Positions 53,379 to 63,133 of a stretch of 64,000 bases of DNA are shown one piece after another. Within the stretch, counting starts at the first letter, position 1. Each line of letters opens with the position of its first letter. The notes beneath the pieces are model-generated. The model worked only from the letters and a program-made list of their open reading frames with translations, was not told the origin of the DNA and did not search any database. Both the position numbers and the translations under genes were made by a program. Source of the DNA: Spongiactinospora rosea (GTDB taxonomy: Bacteria; Actinomycetota; Actinomycetes; Streptosporangiales; Streptosporangiaceae); the NCBI RefSeq assembly GCF_003315795.1, contig NZ_QMEY01000001.1, positions 248,001-312,000 of the forward strand, read 5' to 3'.

Positions 53379-54962
53379 TCAATTGCCGGCGATGTGGGCC
53401 GGGAGGCTTTGGGCGACCTTTCTGGCGGCGTCGGAGACGACCTGTTCGTCCAGAGGCTTGGCGGTGACGTCGGTGGAGAGGCTGGTCGTCGTTTTGGAAC
53501 CGGCGTACTCGACGCGGACGATCCGGTCGCCCGTGAGGAACCACACCTGGCCGCCGCGGGAGTGCTGGCTGCCCATTTTGACCTCGGTGACCTGGGAGAA
53601 GGCGCCCTCGGCGAGGCCGGGGATCTCGCGGACGGGTCCGCTGCGGCTCAGGCCATTCTTGGTGGTCGCCCGGTACTGGGCCGTCTTGCGTTCCCTTGCG
53701 AACGCCTCGCCCGGCTCGCGTTCGTAGGTGTTCACCTCGATGGTCAGGCGGCTGAGCCGGTACGTCGCGCCCGGGGACGCGTCCGGGTGGCTCGCCCAGG
53801 CGCAGTGGACCGACCTGATCGTGCCGTGGGCGCGGTTGGAGGTGCTCCAGTTCTTGGCGTTGACGGAGGCGTTGGGGGTGAGTTGGTCGACCGTCTGCTT
53901 GGCCACGACCTTGCACAGGTCCTGGCCGCGGATCTTTCCGGTGAGCCGTCCGATCGGGCCCGCGTCGCCGGGCTTCTTCTCCAGGGCGGCGATGATCTCT
54001 TTCGCCACGGTCTGGGCGCCGTCCATGACGGTCTGGGGGGAGATGGCCGAGCGCTTGCCGTACAGTCCGGCCGCCCGGTCGAAGCCGCGGTACTCGACGA
54101 TCACCACGCCGCCGGGGACGCGGAAGGTGAGGTCGGCGCCGGTCATGAGCCGGTCGGGCTCGGGGGAGCGGTAGGTGGTGCCGAACGCGGCCTCGCCGAT
54201 GCCCGGCAGGTCTTTCAGCTCGTCGTAGGCGTAGCCGGCGTCGCTGCCGCTCTTGGCCCTCAGCTCGGCGTTCTCCCGCTCCCTGGCGAGCTTGCGCTCA
54301 GCGTTGTCCTGCGGGCCGGTGAACGAGGTCAGGGCCACGGTGAGGGTACGGTTGCGCTCGGTCTTCCCGGCCTGCTCGCCGGACTTCCATTCGCACTTGG
54401 CGTCCTTCTGGTCGCCGAAATTGGCGTCGCTCGGGTTCTCTTCCCCCTCGGGGACGAGCTTGTCCAGCGTCGCGGGCGTCAGGGCGGAGCAGATGTGCTC
54501 GCCCTTGAAGGCGGTGAGGTCCACCTTGGCGGTCCCTTCCGGGCGGGACTCGCTCTCCCTTTCCTTGCCGGGATCAGACGCGGTGTCAGTGTCGTCGCTC
54601 GCGGTGGGGGCCGCGGTGCCCTGGCCCGGATCGGACAGCAGCCCGAAGGCGCCCACGGCGACGACGCCGATGAGCAGTACCGCGGCGAGCCCTACCGCGA
54701 TGAGCACGCCGGTCTTCCGGCCCTGCGGCGGACCGGGCGGACCGGGTGGACCTGGCGGACGCGGCGGCCGGTGATGCCCAGGCGGCATGCCCGGCGGTGG
54801 CCCAGGTGGCATGCCCGGTGGTGGTCCAGGCGGCATCCCCGGAGGCCGGTAGGGAGGGCCGGGAGGTGGACCCTGCGGTGGTCGTCCACGCGGTGGCCCG
54901 CCCTGTGGGGGTGGCCAGTGCGGCGGGGGTGTGCGGCGATGTGGCGGCTGCGGTTCAGACAT
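53379..54962 (-). CDS. Membrane-anchored protein with proline-rich tail and two DUF3558-like domains
   Basis: This 527-aa protein has an 80-residue cytoplasmic stretch rich in Pro and Gly (repeats such as GMPPGPPP), one helix (TGVLIAVGLAAVLLIGVVAV), a Thr/Asp-rich linker and two similar extracellular domains. Each has a cysteine pair and similar motifs: ICSALTPATLDKLVPEGEEN with CEW and ELKDLPGIGEAAF; DLCKVVAKQTVDQLTPNASV with CAW and REIPGLAEGAF. The pattern is like actinobacterial DUF3558 proteins, duplicated. The function is unknown; the tail could bind WW or SH3-like partners. Confidence 0.72.
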   Translation of the reverse strand: MSEPQPPHRRTPPPHWPPPQGGPPRGRPPQGPPPGPPYRPPGMPPGPPPGMPPGPPPGMPPGHHRPPRPPGPPGPPGPPQGRKTGVLIAVGLAAVLLIGVVAVGAFGLLSDPGQGTAAPTASDDTDTASDPGKERESESRPEGTAKVDLTAFKGEHICSALTPATLDKLVPEGEENPSDANFGDQKDAKCEWKSGEQAGKTERNRTLTVALTSFTGPQDNAERKLARERENAELRAKSGSDAGYAYDELKDLPGIGEAAFGTTYRSPEPDRLMTGADLTFRVPGGVVIVEYRGFDRAAGLYGKRSAISPQTVMDGAQTVAKEIIAALEKKPGDAGPIGRLTGKIRGQDLCKVVAKQTVDQLTPNASVNAKNWSTSNRAHGTIRSVHCAWASHPDASPGATYRLSRLTIEVNTYEREPGEAFARERKTAQYRATTKNGLSRSGPVREIPGLAEGAFSQVTEVKMGSQHSRGGQVWFLTGDRIVRVEYAGSKTTTSLSTDVTAKPLDEQVVSDAARKVAQSLPAHIAGN

Positions 54963-55178
54963 GGCGGCCCGCCATCACTTCCCGCCGCCGCGCCCTCCGC
55001 GGCGACCGTGCCACGCGGCCGTCGTGTTCAGGTGTGTGCTCGTGGGTCTCCTGGTGGCGGATCGTGCGCGGTGGTGCCAACGTCTACAGCTCCGTGCTCT
55101 TCCTCATCGTTTTACAACGTGGGAAACGCTACCGAGGATGCAGTCGCCGAACGCCCGCTTCGGCTTTTCTGAAAGCTT

Positions 55179-55219
55179 GGGGCGGCGGAAGAGGGCCCGA
55201 ACCCCCTGCCCGCCGCCCC
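55179..55219 (-). terminator. Hairpin after the aldolase gene
   Basis: GGGGCGGCGG (55179-55188) pairs exactly with CCGCCGCCCC (55210-55219), 25 nt beyond the aldolase stop on its strand. No U-run follows, as is usual in this phylum. Confidence 0.45.
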
Positions 55220-55244
55220 GCGGCGTGAGGACTCCTCGGCGCGG

Positions 55245-56267
<1,023 letters not shown>

Positions 56268-56505
56268 CGGTCATCTCCCTGGAGACGGCGGTTTACGGCT
56301 TGTCGGCGGGCAGGCCACGGAGAGTGCGGCTGTTGTGCCCGCCTGGCCAGTATCGCGGGTCAGCGACCCTCCCGGGTAGGTGGACCCCACCCCTGTGGAC
56401 AACCTGGACGACCTCTCCCTCTCCCCTTCCTCCCTGTGGACAAACCCGTGGCGTGTCGCGTGATTTCCCTTACCGAGCCTGGCGGACCGGTAGGCTCCAT
56501 CCCTG

Positions 56506-57228
56506 ATGAACCTCACGAATCTGCTCGACGCCGAGTGGTGGATCGTCACCTTCGGGCTGATCGGCATTCTCGCCATCATTTTCGCCGAGACGGGGCTGCT
56601 GATCGGCTTCTTCCTGCCCGGTGACTCGCTGCTGGTCGTGGCGGGCATCGGCGCGTCGGCGAAGGTGGCCGCGAGCGTCGGCCTGGACGAGCCGTTCCCG
56701 CTGCCGGTGCTGCTGGTGGGCGCGCCGCTGTGCGCGATCGCGGGCGCGCAGCTCGGCCATCTCATCGGCGCGAAGACCGGTCCGCGGCTTTTCTCACGCC
56801 CGGATTCACGGCTCTTCAAGCAGGAATACGTGGAGAAGGCCAGGCACTACTTCGGCAAGTTCGGCCCGGCCCGCGCGGTGGTGCTGGCGAGGTTCATCCC
56901 GATCGTCCGCACGTTCCTCAACCCGGTCGCGGGGATGCTCGGCATGAGCCGCGGCCAGTTCCTGCTGTGGAACATCCTGGGCGGCGTGATCTGGACCGAC
57001 GGACTGCTGATCTTCGGCTACCTGATCGGCGACCGCATCCCCAACGTCGACCGCTACATCCTGCCCGGTGCGGCGGTGATCATCGTGCTGTCGGTCATCC
57101 CGATCCTGCGCGAGATCCTGAAGGGTCGCAAGGAGGCCAAGGCGGCGGCGTACCCGGCGGGCAAGCACCACCGCCCCCAGGCCGCCGCGCAGGCGCCCGA
57201 CGAGCCCAGCCGCCACGAGCCCTGGTAA
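56506..57228 (+). CDS. DedA-family membrane protein
   Basis: This 240-aa protein has the DedA fold. GLLIGFFLPGDSLLVVAGIG holds the conserved GDSLL, then LGHLIGAKTGPRLFSRPDSR, FGKFGPARAVVLARFIPIVR (the ARFIP/VR motif) and LWNILGGVIWTDGLLIFGYL. DedA proteins recycle lipid carriers such as undecaprenyl phosphate across the membrane. It starts at ATG 56506. The C-terminal tail is soluble and His/Gln-rich. Confidence 0.92.
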   Translation: MNLTNLLDAEWWIVTFGLIGILAIIFAETGLLIGFFLPGDSLLVVAGIGASAKVAASVGLDEPFPLPVLLVGAPLCAIAGAQLGHLIGAKTGPRLFSRPDSRLFKQEYVEKARHYFGKFGPARAVVLARFIPIVRTFLNPVAGMLGMSRGQFLLWNILGGVIWTDGLLIFGYLIGDRIPNVDRYILPGAAVIIVLSVIPILREILKGRKEAKAAAYPAGKHHRPQAAAQAPDEPSRHEPW

Positions 57229-57265
57229 CACCCGCTCTACACAAGCGGCGGCTACCCTCCGAAGA

Positions 57266-57688
57266 GTGGGACGCCACAGGTCTGGCCGGATCGGCGTCGC
57301 CCGGGTGGCCCTCGCCGTGCTCGGGTGTCTCGTCGTGGCCGCGCTGGTCGTACTCGGGGTCCGCGCGCTGAACGCCCCCGAGCCGCGCCCCCCGCAGCCC
57401 CGCCCGGTCCCTGCCCCCAGCACGGTCACCACCAGCCCGGCGGCGACGCCCACCGTCTACATCGAGTGCCGCGCCGACCGCTGCGGGACGGTCTTCGTCC
57501 GCGTGCCCGGCGGTGACGTGCTGCTCGACCGCGAGCTGCTCAGGGGCGAGCAGGCGTCCTTCACCGAGCCGAAGCTGGACGTGGTGCTCGCCGACGCGTC
57601 GGCGCTCAGGGTCGAGGTGAACGGCGTGCCGCGCCCGCCGGGCGAACCCGGCGAGCGGCAGGCGTTCATCGCCGAGCGGAAGGGCTGA
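57266..57688 (+). CDS. Small membrane-anchored protein with a RodZ/DUF4115-like outer domain
   Basis: This 140-aa protein has one helix (VALAVLGCLVVAALVVLGVR), a Pro-rich linker and a roughly 80-aa beta domain (VYIECRADRCGTVFVRVPGG, DVLLDRELLRGEQASFTEPK, ADASALRVEVNGVPRPPGEP). That strand pattern is like the DUF4115 domain at the end of RodZ. It is 37 nt downstream of the DedA gene and overlaps the pyrE tail by 23 bp. The function is unknown. Confidence 0.62.
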   Translation: MGRHRSGRIGVARVALAVLGCLVVAALVVLGVRALNAPEPRPPQPRPVPAPSTVTTSPAATPTVYIECRADRCGTVFVRVPGGDVLLDRELLRGEQASFTEPKLDVVLADASALRVEVNGVPRPPGEPGERQAFIAERKG

Positions 57689-58217
57689 GCCCCAGGTCGG
57701 CGAGCGTGTACGCGGTCCGGTACGGCAGGCCCCGCGCCATGATGGCGTCGCCCGCGCCCCGGTCCACGATCGTGGCCACCCCCACGACCTCGGCCCCGGC
57801 CTCGCGCAGCGCCTCCACCGCGGTGAGCACGGACCCGCCCGTGGTCGAGGTGTCCTCCACGGCCAGCACCCGCCGGCCGGTGACGTCGGGCCCTTCGATC
57901 CTGCGCTGCAACCCGTGCGCCTTGCCCTCCTTGCGGACCACGAACGCGTCGAGCCGCCGCCCCTGCGCCGCCGCCGCGTGCAGCATCGCGGTCGCCACCG
58001 GGTCGGCCCCCAGCGTGAGCCCGCCAACGGCGTCGTAGTCGAGGTCGGACGTCCGCTCCAGCATCACCCGGCCGACCAGCGGCGCGCTCTGCCCGTCGAG
58101 GGTCACCCTGCGCAGGTCAACATAGAAGTCGGCCTCCTGGCCCGAGCTGAGCACGACCTTGCCGTGCACGACGCCCTTGGCCCGGATCTCGGCAAGAAGC
58201 TCCTCGCGATCGCTCAT
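57666..58217 (-). CDS. pyrE: Orotate phosphoribosyltransferase
   Basis: This 183-aa enzyme makes OMP from orotate and PRPP in pyrimidine synthesis. The PRPP site is VLAVEDTSTTGGSVLTAVEA, with the acidic pair that binds the ribose. KVVLSSGQEADFYVDLRRVT and GLTLGADPVATAMLHAAAAQ are conserved orotate-side segments, and RKEGKAHG is the flexible loop. It starts at ATG 58217. Confidence 0.94.
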   Translation of the reverse strand: MSDREELLAEIRAKGVVHGKVVLSSGQEADFYVDLRRVTLDGQSAPLVGRVMLERTSDLDYDAVGGLTLGADPVATAMLHAAAAQGRRLDAFVVRKEGKAHGLQRRIEGPDVTGRRVLAVEDTSTTGGSVLTAVEALREAGAEVVGVATIVDRGAGDAIMARGLPYRTAYTLADLGLSPSARR

Positions 58218-58394
58218 GGCACAAGAGCCTAGTAGAGCCGTGAGCACGCCATGAGCACGGCATCAGCGTGACACCAGCCCGGCATGAGCCCGCCATGAGC
58301 AGGGCCGTGCCGGGTAAAGGCCGTTCATCGGTTTAGGCACGTCGCCGTATGCGGAATCATTTGGCGGGCAACCCTCCGTAGTTACGAGGTAACA

Positions 58395-60803
58395 ATGAGT
58401 GCGGAATCCCGTCAAAGTGATGCCGAGCTGCTTGAGTCGGTGCGCACCGGCAAGGCCGCGGCCTTCGGCGTCCTGTACCAACGGCACGTGTCGGCGGCGC
58501 GGTGCCTGGCCAAGCAGCTCGTGTCCAGCCCGGCAGAGGCCGATGACGTCGTCGCGGAGACGTTCGCCAAGATCCTGGATCTGGTGCGCAGGGGCGGCGG
58601 CCCGGAGATAGCGCTGCGGCCCTACCTGCTGACCGCGCTCCGCCGTACGGTCTACGACCGCTCGCGCGGCCAGAGCAGACAGGTCCCCACCGACGACATG
58701 GAGGCCCACGACCCCGGCGTGCCGTTCGTGGACCCGGCGCTGACGGGGCTGGAGCGGTCGCTGGTGGCCAGGGCGTTCATGTCGCTGCCCGACCGATGGC
58801 GCATGGTGCTGTGGCATACCGAGGTGGAGAACGCGCGGGCCGCCGACCTGGCCCCGCTGCTCGGCCTGACCCCCAACGCGGTGGCGGCGCTCGCCTACCG
58901 CGCCAGGGAGGGCCTGCGGCAGGCGTATCTCCAGATGCACCTGGGCGATCTGCCCCGCCAGGGCTGCCGTCCGGTGGTCGCGAAGATGGGCGCGTACGTG
59001 CGCGGCGGCCTGCCCAAGCGGGAGAGCCGCATCGTGGACGAGCACGTCGCGAGCTGCGCCGAGTGCCACGCGATCTTCATCGAGCTGAACGACGTCAACG
59101 AGGGGATGCGCCTGGTCGTCGGGCCGCTGGTGGCCGGGCCCGCCCTGATGGGATACGTGGCCGCGCTGGGCAAGGCGGGCGGTGCGGCGGGCGGCGGCGC
59201 GGCCGGGGCGCTGCTCGGGCGGGTGCGCCGGGTCCCGCGGCGGCAGTTGCTCGTCCTGGCCGGTACGGCCGCCGCCACCGTCGTCATCGTCACCGGCTAC
59301 CACCTGCTGGCCGGGGCCCGCCCGGTCGCCGCCCCCGGCCCGGCCGACGCGGTCCCGATGATCTCGCCGAAACGGTCGGTCCCGGTGACCGAGCCGCCGG
59401 CCCCCCGGCCGGAGCCGTCGCACACCCGCGCCCGCCGTCCCACCCCCGCTCCCACACCCGCGCCCCCCGTGCGGCCGGTGGTCCCGAAGCCCGTCCCGGC
59501 GCGGGCCAGGCTGGTGGCGAGCATCGCGCCGGTGGGCGCGCTGGTGCCCGCCCATCCGGGCATCGTCGGCATCCGGCTGCGCAACGACGGCGTGCGCGCG
59601 AGCGACGAGCTGGTGGCCGTGGTGGAGCTGCCCGCGGGGGTGACCATGCTGCCCGCGGCGAGCGGCGGCACCCGCCCGATGGCCGTTTCCGCCGTGCGTC
59701 CGGTCGGCACGGTGGACGGCTGGTCCTGCCGCCCGGCCGCGCGGGGCGCCCGCTGCACCCGGGGCCCGCTGGCCCCCGGCCGGATGACGTCGGTCTTCAT
59801 GCGCGTCCAGGTCGCCAGGGAGGCTCCCGCGGGCCTGGGGCCCGCCGTACACGTGGCGTCGGGCAGGCAGCGGGTGGCCGCCCGCGCGGCCTCGGGGGTG
59901 AGCGCGGCGGGGGCCGCGGCCAGGTTCGCGACCGACGGCCGGGTGACCGCCAAGGCGGTCGGCAACACGCTGCTGAGCTGCCCGGCCACGACCAAGGGCT
60001 GTACGGCGGCGCGGCGCGGCACCGGCGGCCGGGCCGACAACGACCTGTGGACGATGGCCCCGGTGGACGCCGACGACGACAAGTCCACCAAGAGTTCCAG
60101 CGCGGCGAAGCTGACCCTGCCGCCGGGCGGTGAGGTGGTCTGGGCGGGCCTGTACTGGTCGGGCGGCGGGCGGGCGAAGGCGTCCGGCACGACCGTCAAG
60201 GTCAGGCCGCCGGGCGCGAAGCGGTACACGAGGGTGCGGGCCACGGACGTGATCGACCGGACGATGCCCGCCGGTTCGGGCTATCAGGCGTTCGCCGAGG
60301 TGACCCGGCTGATGGGCGACGATCCGGAGGGGACATGGTGGGTGGCGGACGCCCGGCTGCGCGAGGGGGTCTCCCGGCACGCGGGCTGGAGCCTGGTGGT
60401 GGCGGCGACCGATCCGCGCCGGCCGTACAGCCAGGTGGTGGTGCTGGACACCGCGACCGTGGTGGACGGGCGGCACGACGGGCTGCGGATGCCGCTCGCC
60501 GGGCTGACGCCCGCGGCGGTCCCGGCCAGGATCGACCTCGTCACCTGGGAGGGCGACCCGGGGCTCGACGGGGAGAAGGTGACGCTGGGCGGCGGCCCGC
60601 TGCGGCCGGAGGGCGGTCTGCGGGAGGCGGACAACGCCTTCGACGGGTCGGCCAATGGCGCCGAAGGGTGGAAGAACACTTTCGGTCTGGATATCGATAC
60701 TTACCGTCCGGTGCTGGGCGAGCATCCGGTGTTGCGCATTTCCACCGGTAAGGATGTGGTCCTTTTCGGAGTGGCGGTGGTGGGGGTTCATGCCCGCTCC
60801 TGA
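58395..60803 (+). CDS. ECF sigma factor fused to zinc-finger anti-sigma, TM helix and ectodomain
   Basis: This single 802-aa chain joins an ECF sigma factor (region 2 at about 15-85, region 4 at about 118-178: LPDRWRMVLWHTEVENARAA, LTPNAVAALAYRAREGLRQA) to an anti-sigma zinc motif (His217-x3-Cys221-x2-Cys224), a membrane helix (about 284-304), a Pro-rich linker and a roughly 430-aa outer domain (VVWAGLYWSGG, DVIDRTMPAGSGYQAFAEVT, WSLVVAATDPRRPYSQVVVL). It starts at ATG 58395 after GAGG. Fused ECF groups of this layout are known in actinobacteria; release of the sigma part probably needs proteolysis. The ligand is unknown. Confidence 0.87.
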   Translation: MSAESRQSDAELLESVRTGKAAAFGVLYQRHVSAARCLAKQLVSSPAEADDVVAETFAKILDLVRRGGGPEIALRPYLLTALRRTVYDRSRGQSRQVPTDDMEAHDPGVPFVDPALTGLERSLVARAFMSLPDRWRMVLWHTEVENARAADLAPLLGLTPNAVAALAYRAREGLRQAYLQMHLGDLPRQGCRPVVAKMGAYVRGGLPKRESRIVDEHVASCAECHAIFIELNDVNEGMRLVVGPLVAGPALMGYVAALGKAGGAAGGGAAGALLGRVRRVPRRQLLVLAGTAAATVVIVTGYHLLAGARPVAAPGPADAVPMISPKRSVPVTEPPAPRPEPSHTRARRPTPAPTPAPPVRPVVPKPVPARARLVASIAPVGALVPAHPGIVGIRLRNDGVRASDELVAVVELPAGVTMLPAASGGTRPMAVSAVRPVGTVDGWSCRPAARGARCTRGPLAPGRMTSVFMRVQVAREAPAGLGPAVHVASGRQRVAARAASGVSAAGAAARFATDGRVTAKAVGNTLLSCPATTKGCTAARRGTGGRADNDLWTMAPVDADDDKSTKSSSAAKLTLPPGGEVVWAGLYWSGGGRAKASGTTVKVRPPGAKRYTRVRATDVIDRTMPAGSGYQAFAEVTRLMGDDPEGTWWVADARLREGVSRHAGWSLVVAATDPRRPYSQVVVLDTATVVDGRHDGLRMPLAGLTPAAVPARIDLVTWEGDPGLDGEKVTLGGGPLRPEGGLREADNAFDGSANGAEGWKNTFGLDIDTYRPVLGEHPVLRISTGKDVVLFGVAVVGVHARS

Positions 60804-60866
60804 TAGCGGGTTCCAATATCAGGACAAACTGGTACGGTCGGCGTGAACGCCCTCGCATAAGGTCGG

Positions 60867-60900
60867 GCGCGGGCTGAATCGTCGGGATTCACCCTCGCGC
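60867..60900 (+). terminator. Hairpin terminator after the sigma-fusion gene
   Basis: GCGCGGG with TGAATC (60867-60880) pairs with GATTCA and CTCGCGC (60886-60900), with a small internal loop and a 5-nt apical loop. It lies 64 nt after the stop. It has no U-run, typical of GC-rich genomes. Confidence 0.45.
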
Positions 60901-60993
60901 GATCGGTGGCTTCACTAACCTGGAGATGGGCCGACTGACGGCTGCCGGGGCTTCGAGCACAGTAGGTCCAGCCATGTAGGAAGGCGGTGTCGC

Positions 60994-62418
60994 GTGGATC
61001 GCTGCGCGCTGTTCGTGGACGCTGGCTACCTGCTGGCGGACGGCGCGATGGCGGTGCATGGGACCCGCCATCGAGAAGCCGTCTCGTGGGACTATCCGGG
61101 GCTGCTCCAGCTTCTCACCGCCCTGTCCAGAGAGCGTACCGGGCTGCCGATGCTGCGCTGCTACTGGTACGAGGCGACCGTCGAGGGCCGCCGCACCCCG
61201 GAGCACGACGCGCTGGCCGACATCCCGGGGCTGAAGCTCCGGCTGTCGCGGATCAGGCCGGGGCGGCGCGAGGGCGTGGACGCCCAGGTCCACCGCGACC
61301 TGATGACGCTCGCCCGCAACTCCGCGATCTGCGACGCGGTGGTGGTCAGCGGGGATGAGGACCTGGCCCAGGTGGTCTGCGACGCGCAGGACCTGGGCAT
61401 CCGGGTCACCGTCGTGCACATCGCGGCCGACGGCAACTGGGCGGTGTCCCGGTCGCTGCGCCAGGAGTGCGACGACCTGATCGAGATCGGCGGCGGTCAC
61501 CTGCGCTCGTACGTCTCGCTGACGCAGGTCACCGCGACGGCCGTGGAGCCGGTCAACGCCCTGGCCAACGGCCACCACCAGCCGCTCTCCGCGGGCAACG
61601 GCCAGCACGCCCAGCACGCGCAACCGGCTCAGCCCGTTCAGCCGGCCCAACCGGCTCAGCCCGTGCAGTCCGTGCAGCCGGTTCAGCCCGTGCAGCAGAG
61701 CACGCAGTCGTCCGCCGGATCTTCCAGTACGCCGCCCGCGCTGCCAGGCGGGCAGCAGACCCTCGGCCCTGCCCCCACCACCGGCTCCTCCGGTGGTCAC
61801 GCGGCGAGCCCGTCGGTCCAGCAGTCCGGCAACGGCCAGATCATGACGTCGTCATCCGGTTCCTCCGGCTCTTCTGGTCCGTCCGGGGCGTCGCACGAGG
61901 GCCCGGTGCAGCGTTCGACCGGCGGGCACGCGGCCCCGCCCGCGCTGCCGTCCTCGCTGCCGTCATCGTTGCCGTCCACGTCGTACCCGGGCTACCCGGC
62001 CGAGCCGCAGCAGCCGTCCGCGTCGGCGCAGCAGCCGCCAGCCACCGGCCCCGCCACGACGTACTCGCCCACCACGACCGGCGGCTACCCGCCCTCACCG
62101 CAGCTCGGCGGCCACTACACCGGCCCGCAACCGGCCCCGGTGCCCCCGCAGCAGGCTTCCGGCAGCGGCACCACCACGCTCGCCGAGGCGGTCAAGGCCG
62201 CGCACAAGGAGGGCCACGACTTCGGCGAGTCCGTCGCCCGCGACGCGCCCGCGCTGTGGCTGGAGGCCGTGCTGGCCCGCAAGCCGCGCATGCCCTCCGA
62301 TCTGGAGGCCCGGCTGCTTCAGGGGTCGTCGCTGCCGATCGACTTCCTGCTGCACGACGAGGTGCGCCACGCCCTGCGCCGCGGCTTCTGGGACGCTCTG
62401 GAGCGCGCCCGCCGCTGA
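60994..62418 (+). CDS. NYN-domain (PIN-like) putative RNase with long low-complexity linker
   Basis: This 474-aa protein has an N-terminal NYN domain (1-175): RCALFVDAGYLLADGAMAVH with the first catalytic Asp, GVDAQVHRDLMTLARNSAIC, and VVVSGDEDLAQVVCDAQDLG with the second acidic pair. NYN domains cut RNA. About 200 residues of Gln/Pro/Ser-rich repeats (runs of AQPVQP) follow, then a conserved C-terminal helix bundle (LAEAVKAAHKEGHDFGESVA, LEARLLQGSSLPIDFLLHDE). It starts at GTG 60994 after GGAAGG. The target RNA is unknown. Confidence 0.85.
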   Translation: MDRCALFVDAGYLLADGAMAVHGTRHREAVSWDYPGLLQLLTALSRERTGLPMLRCYWYEATVEGRRTPEHDALADIPGLKLRLSRIRPGRREGVDAQVHRDLMTLARNSAICDAVVVSGDEDLAQVVCDAQDLGIRVTVVHIAADGNWAVSRSLRQECDDLIEIGGGHLRSYVSLTQVTATAVEPVNALANGHHQPLSAGNGQHAQHAQPAQPVQPAQPAQPVQSVQPVQPVQQSTQSSAGSSSTPPALPGGQQTLGPAPTTGSSGGHAASPSVQQSGNGQIMTSSSGSSGSSGPSGASHEGPVQRSTGGHAAPPALPSSLPSSLPSTSYPGYPAEPQQPSASAQQPPATGPATTYSPTTTGGYPPSPQLGGHYTGPQPAPVPPQQASGSGTTTLAEAVKAAHKEGHDFGESVARDAPALWLEAVLARKPRMPSDLEARLLQGSSLPIDFLLHDEVRHALRRGFWDALERARR

Positions 62419-62497
62419 TTTTGGACCGTGCCCGGCAGTCGCGGGGGCCCGTGGCCGCCGCCACGCCCCCCACAGGCGTGTACGGCGGGCCGTGCCC

Positions 62498-63130
62498 TCA
62501 GCTCAGCGCGTCGAAACCGGCGCGCAGGTGGGCCAGTCGTTCGGCGAGGTCGGTGAGCGGCCCGGTCAGCGATGAATCGTTCGACTTGCGGGCCAGGTCG
62601 CGTACCCGGCCCAGCTCGTCTTCGGCCGCCGTCAGCCGGCGGGACAGCTCCGGCAGGATCGACGCCTGCTCGCCCTCCTCGCCCGGCGGCAGCTCCGCCG
62701 CCACCCGCTCGCGCAACAGCGCGGCCTGCTCGGTCATCCGGCGGTTCATCGTGTACAGCTCGACAAAGACCGAAACCTTGGCCCGCAGCACCCACGGGTC
62801 GAACGGCTTTGTCAAGTAGTCGACCGCGCCCGCCGCATAACCGCGGAAGGCGTAGTCAGGAGCGCTGTCGACCACGGTCAGGAAGATGATCGGGATGTTG
62901 CGGGTGCGCTCCCTGCGCTTGATGTGCGCCGCGGTCTCGAAGCCGTCCATGCCGGGCATCCGCACGTCCAGCAGGATCAGCGCGAACTCCGTGCTGAGCA
63001 GCGCCTTCAGCGCCTCCTCCCCGGACCTGGCCCGCACCGGCACGATGTCGAGCGAACTCAGGATCGCCTCAAGCGCGATCAGGTTCTCTTCGCGGTCGTC
63101 GACGAGCAGGATCTTGGCTCGGTCTGGCAT
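62498..63130 (-). CDS. Response regulator (receiver plus coiled coil)
   Basis: This 210-aa protein has a complete receiver domain: ILLVDDREENLIALEAILSS (acidic pair), LILLDVRMPGMDGFETAAHI (phosphorylated Asp), IIFLTVVD and the KPFDP lysine. The last ~80 residues are helical with no DNA-binding domain, so output is by protein contact. It starts 3 nt after the stop of the hybrid kinase, so the two form one operon and probably one phosphorelay. Confidence 0.92.
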   Translation of the reverse strand: MPDRAKILLVDDREENLIALEAILSSLDIVPVRARSGEEALKALLSTEFALILLDVRMPGMDGFETAAHIKRRERTRNIPIIFLTVVDSAPDYAFRGYAAGAVDYLTKPFDPWVLRAKVSVFVELYTMNRRMTEQAALLRERVAAELPPGEEGEQASILPELSRRLTAAEDELGRVRDLARKSNDSSLTGPLTDLAERLAHLRAGFDALS

Positions 63131-63133
63131 GGC

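Noticed and set aside
58263..60791. 842-codon minus-strand ORF opposite the sigma fusion
   Set aside because: It has no recognisable domain and the plus strand encodes sigma, zinc and membrane motifs.
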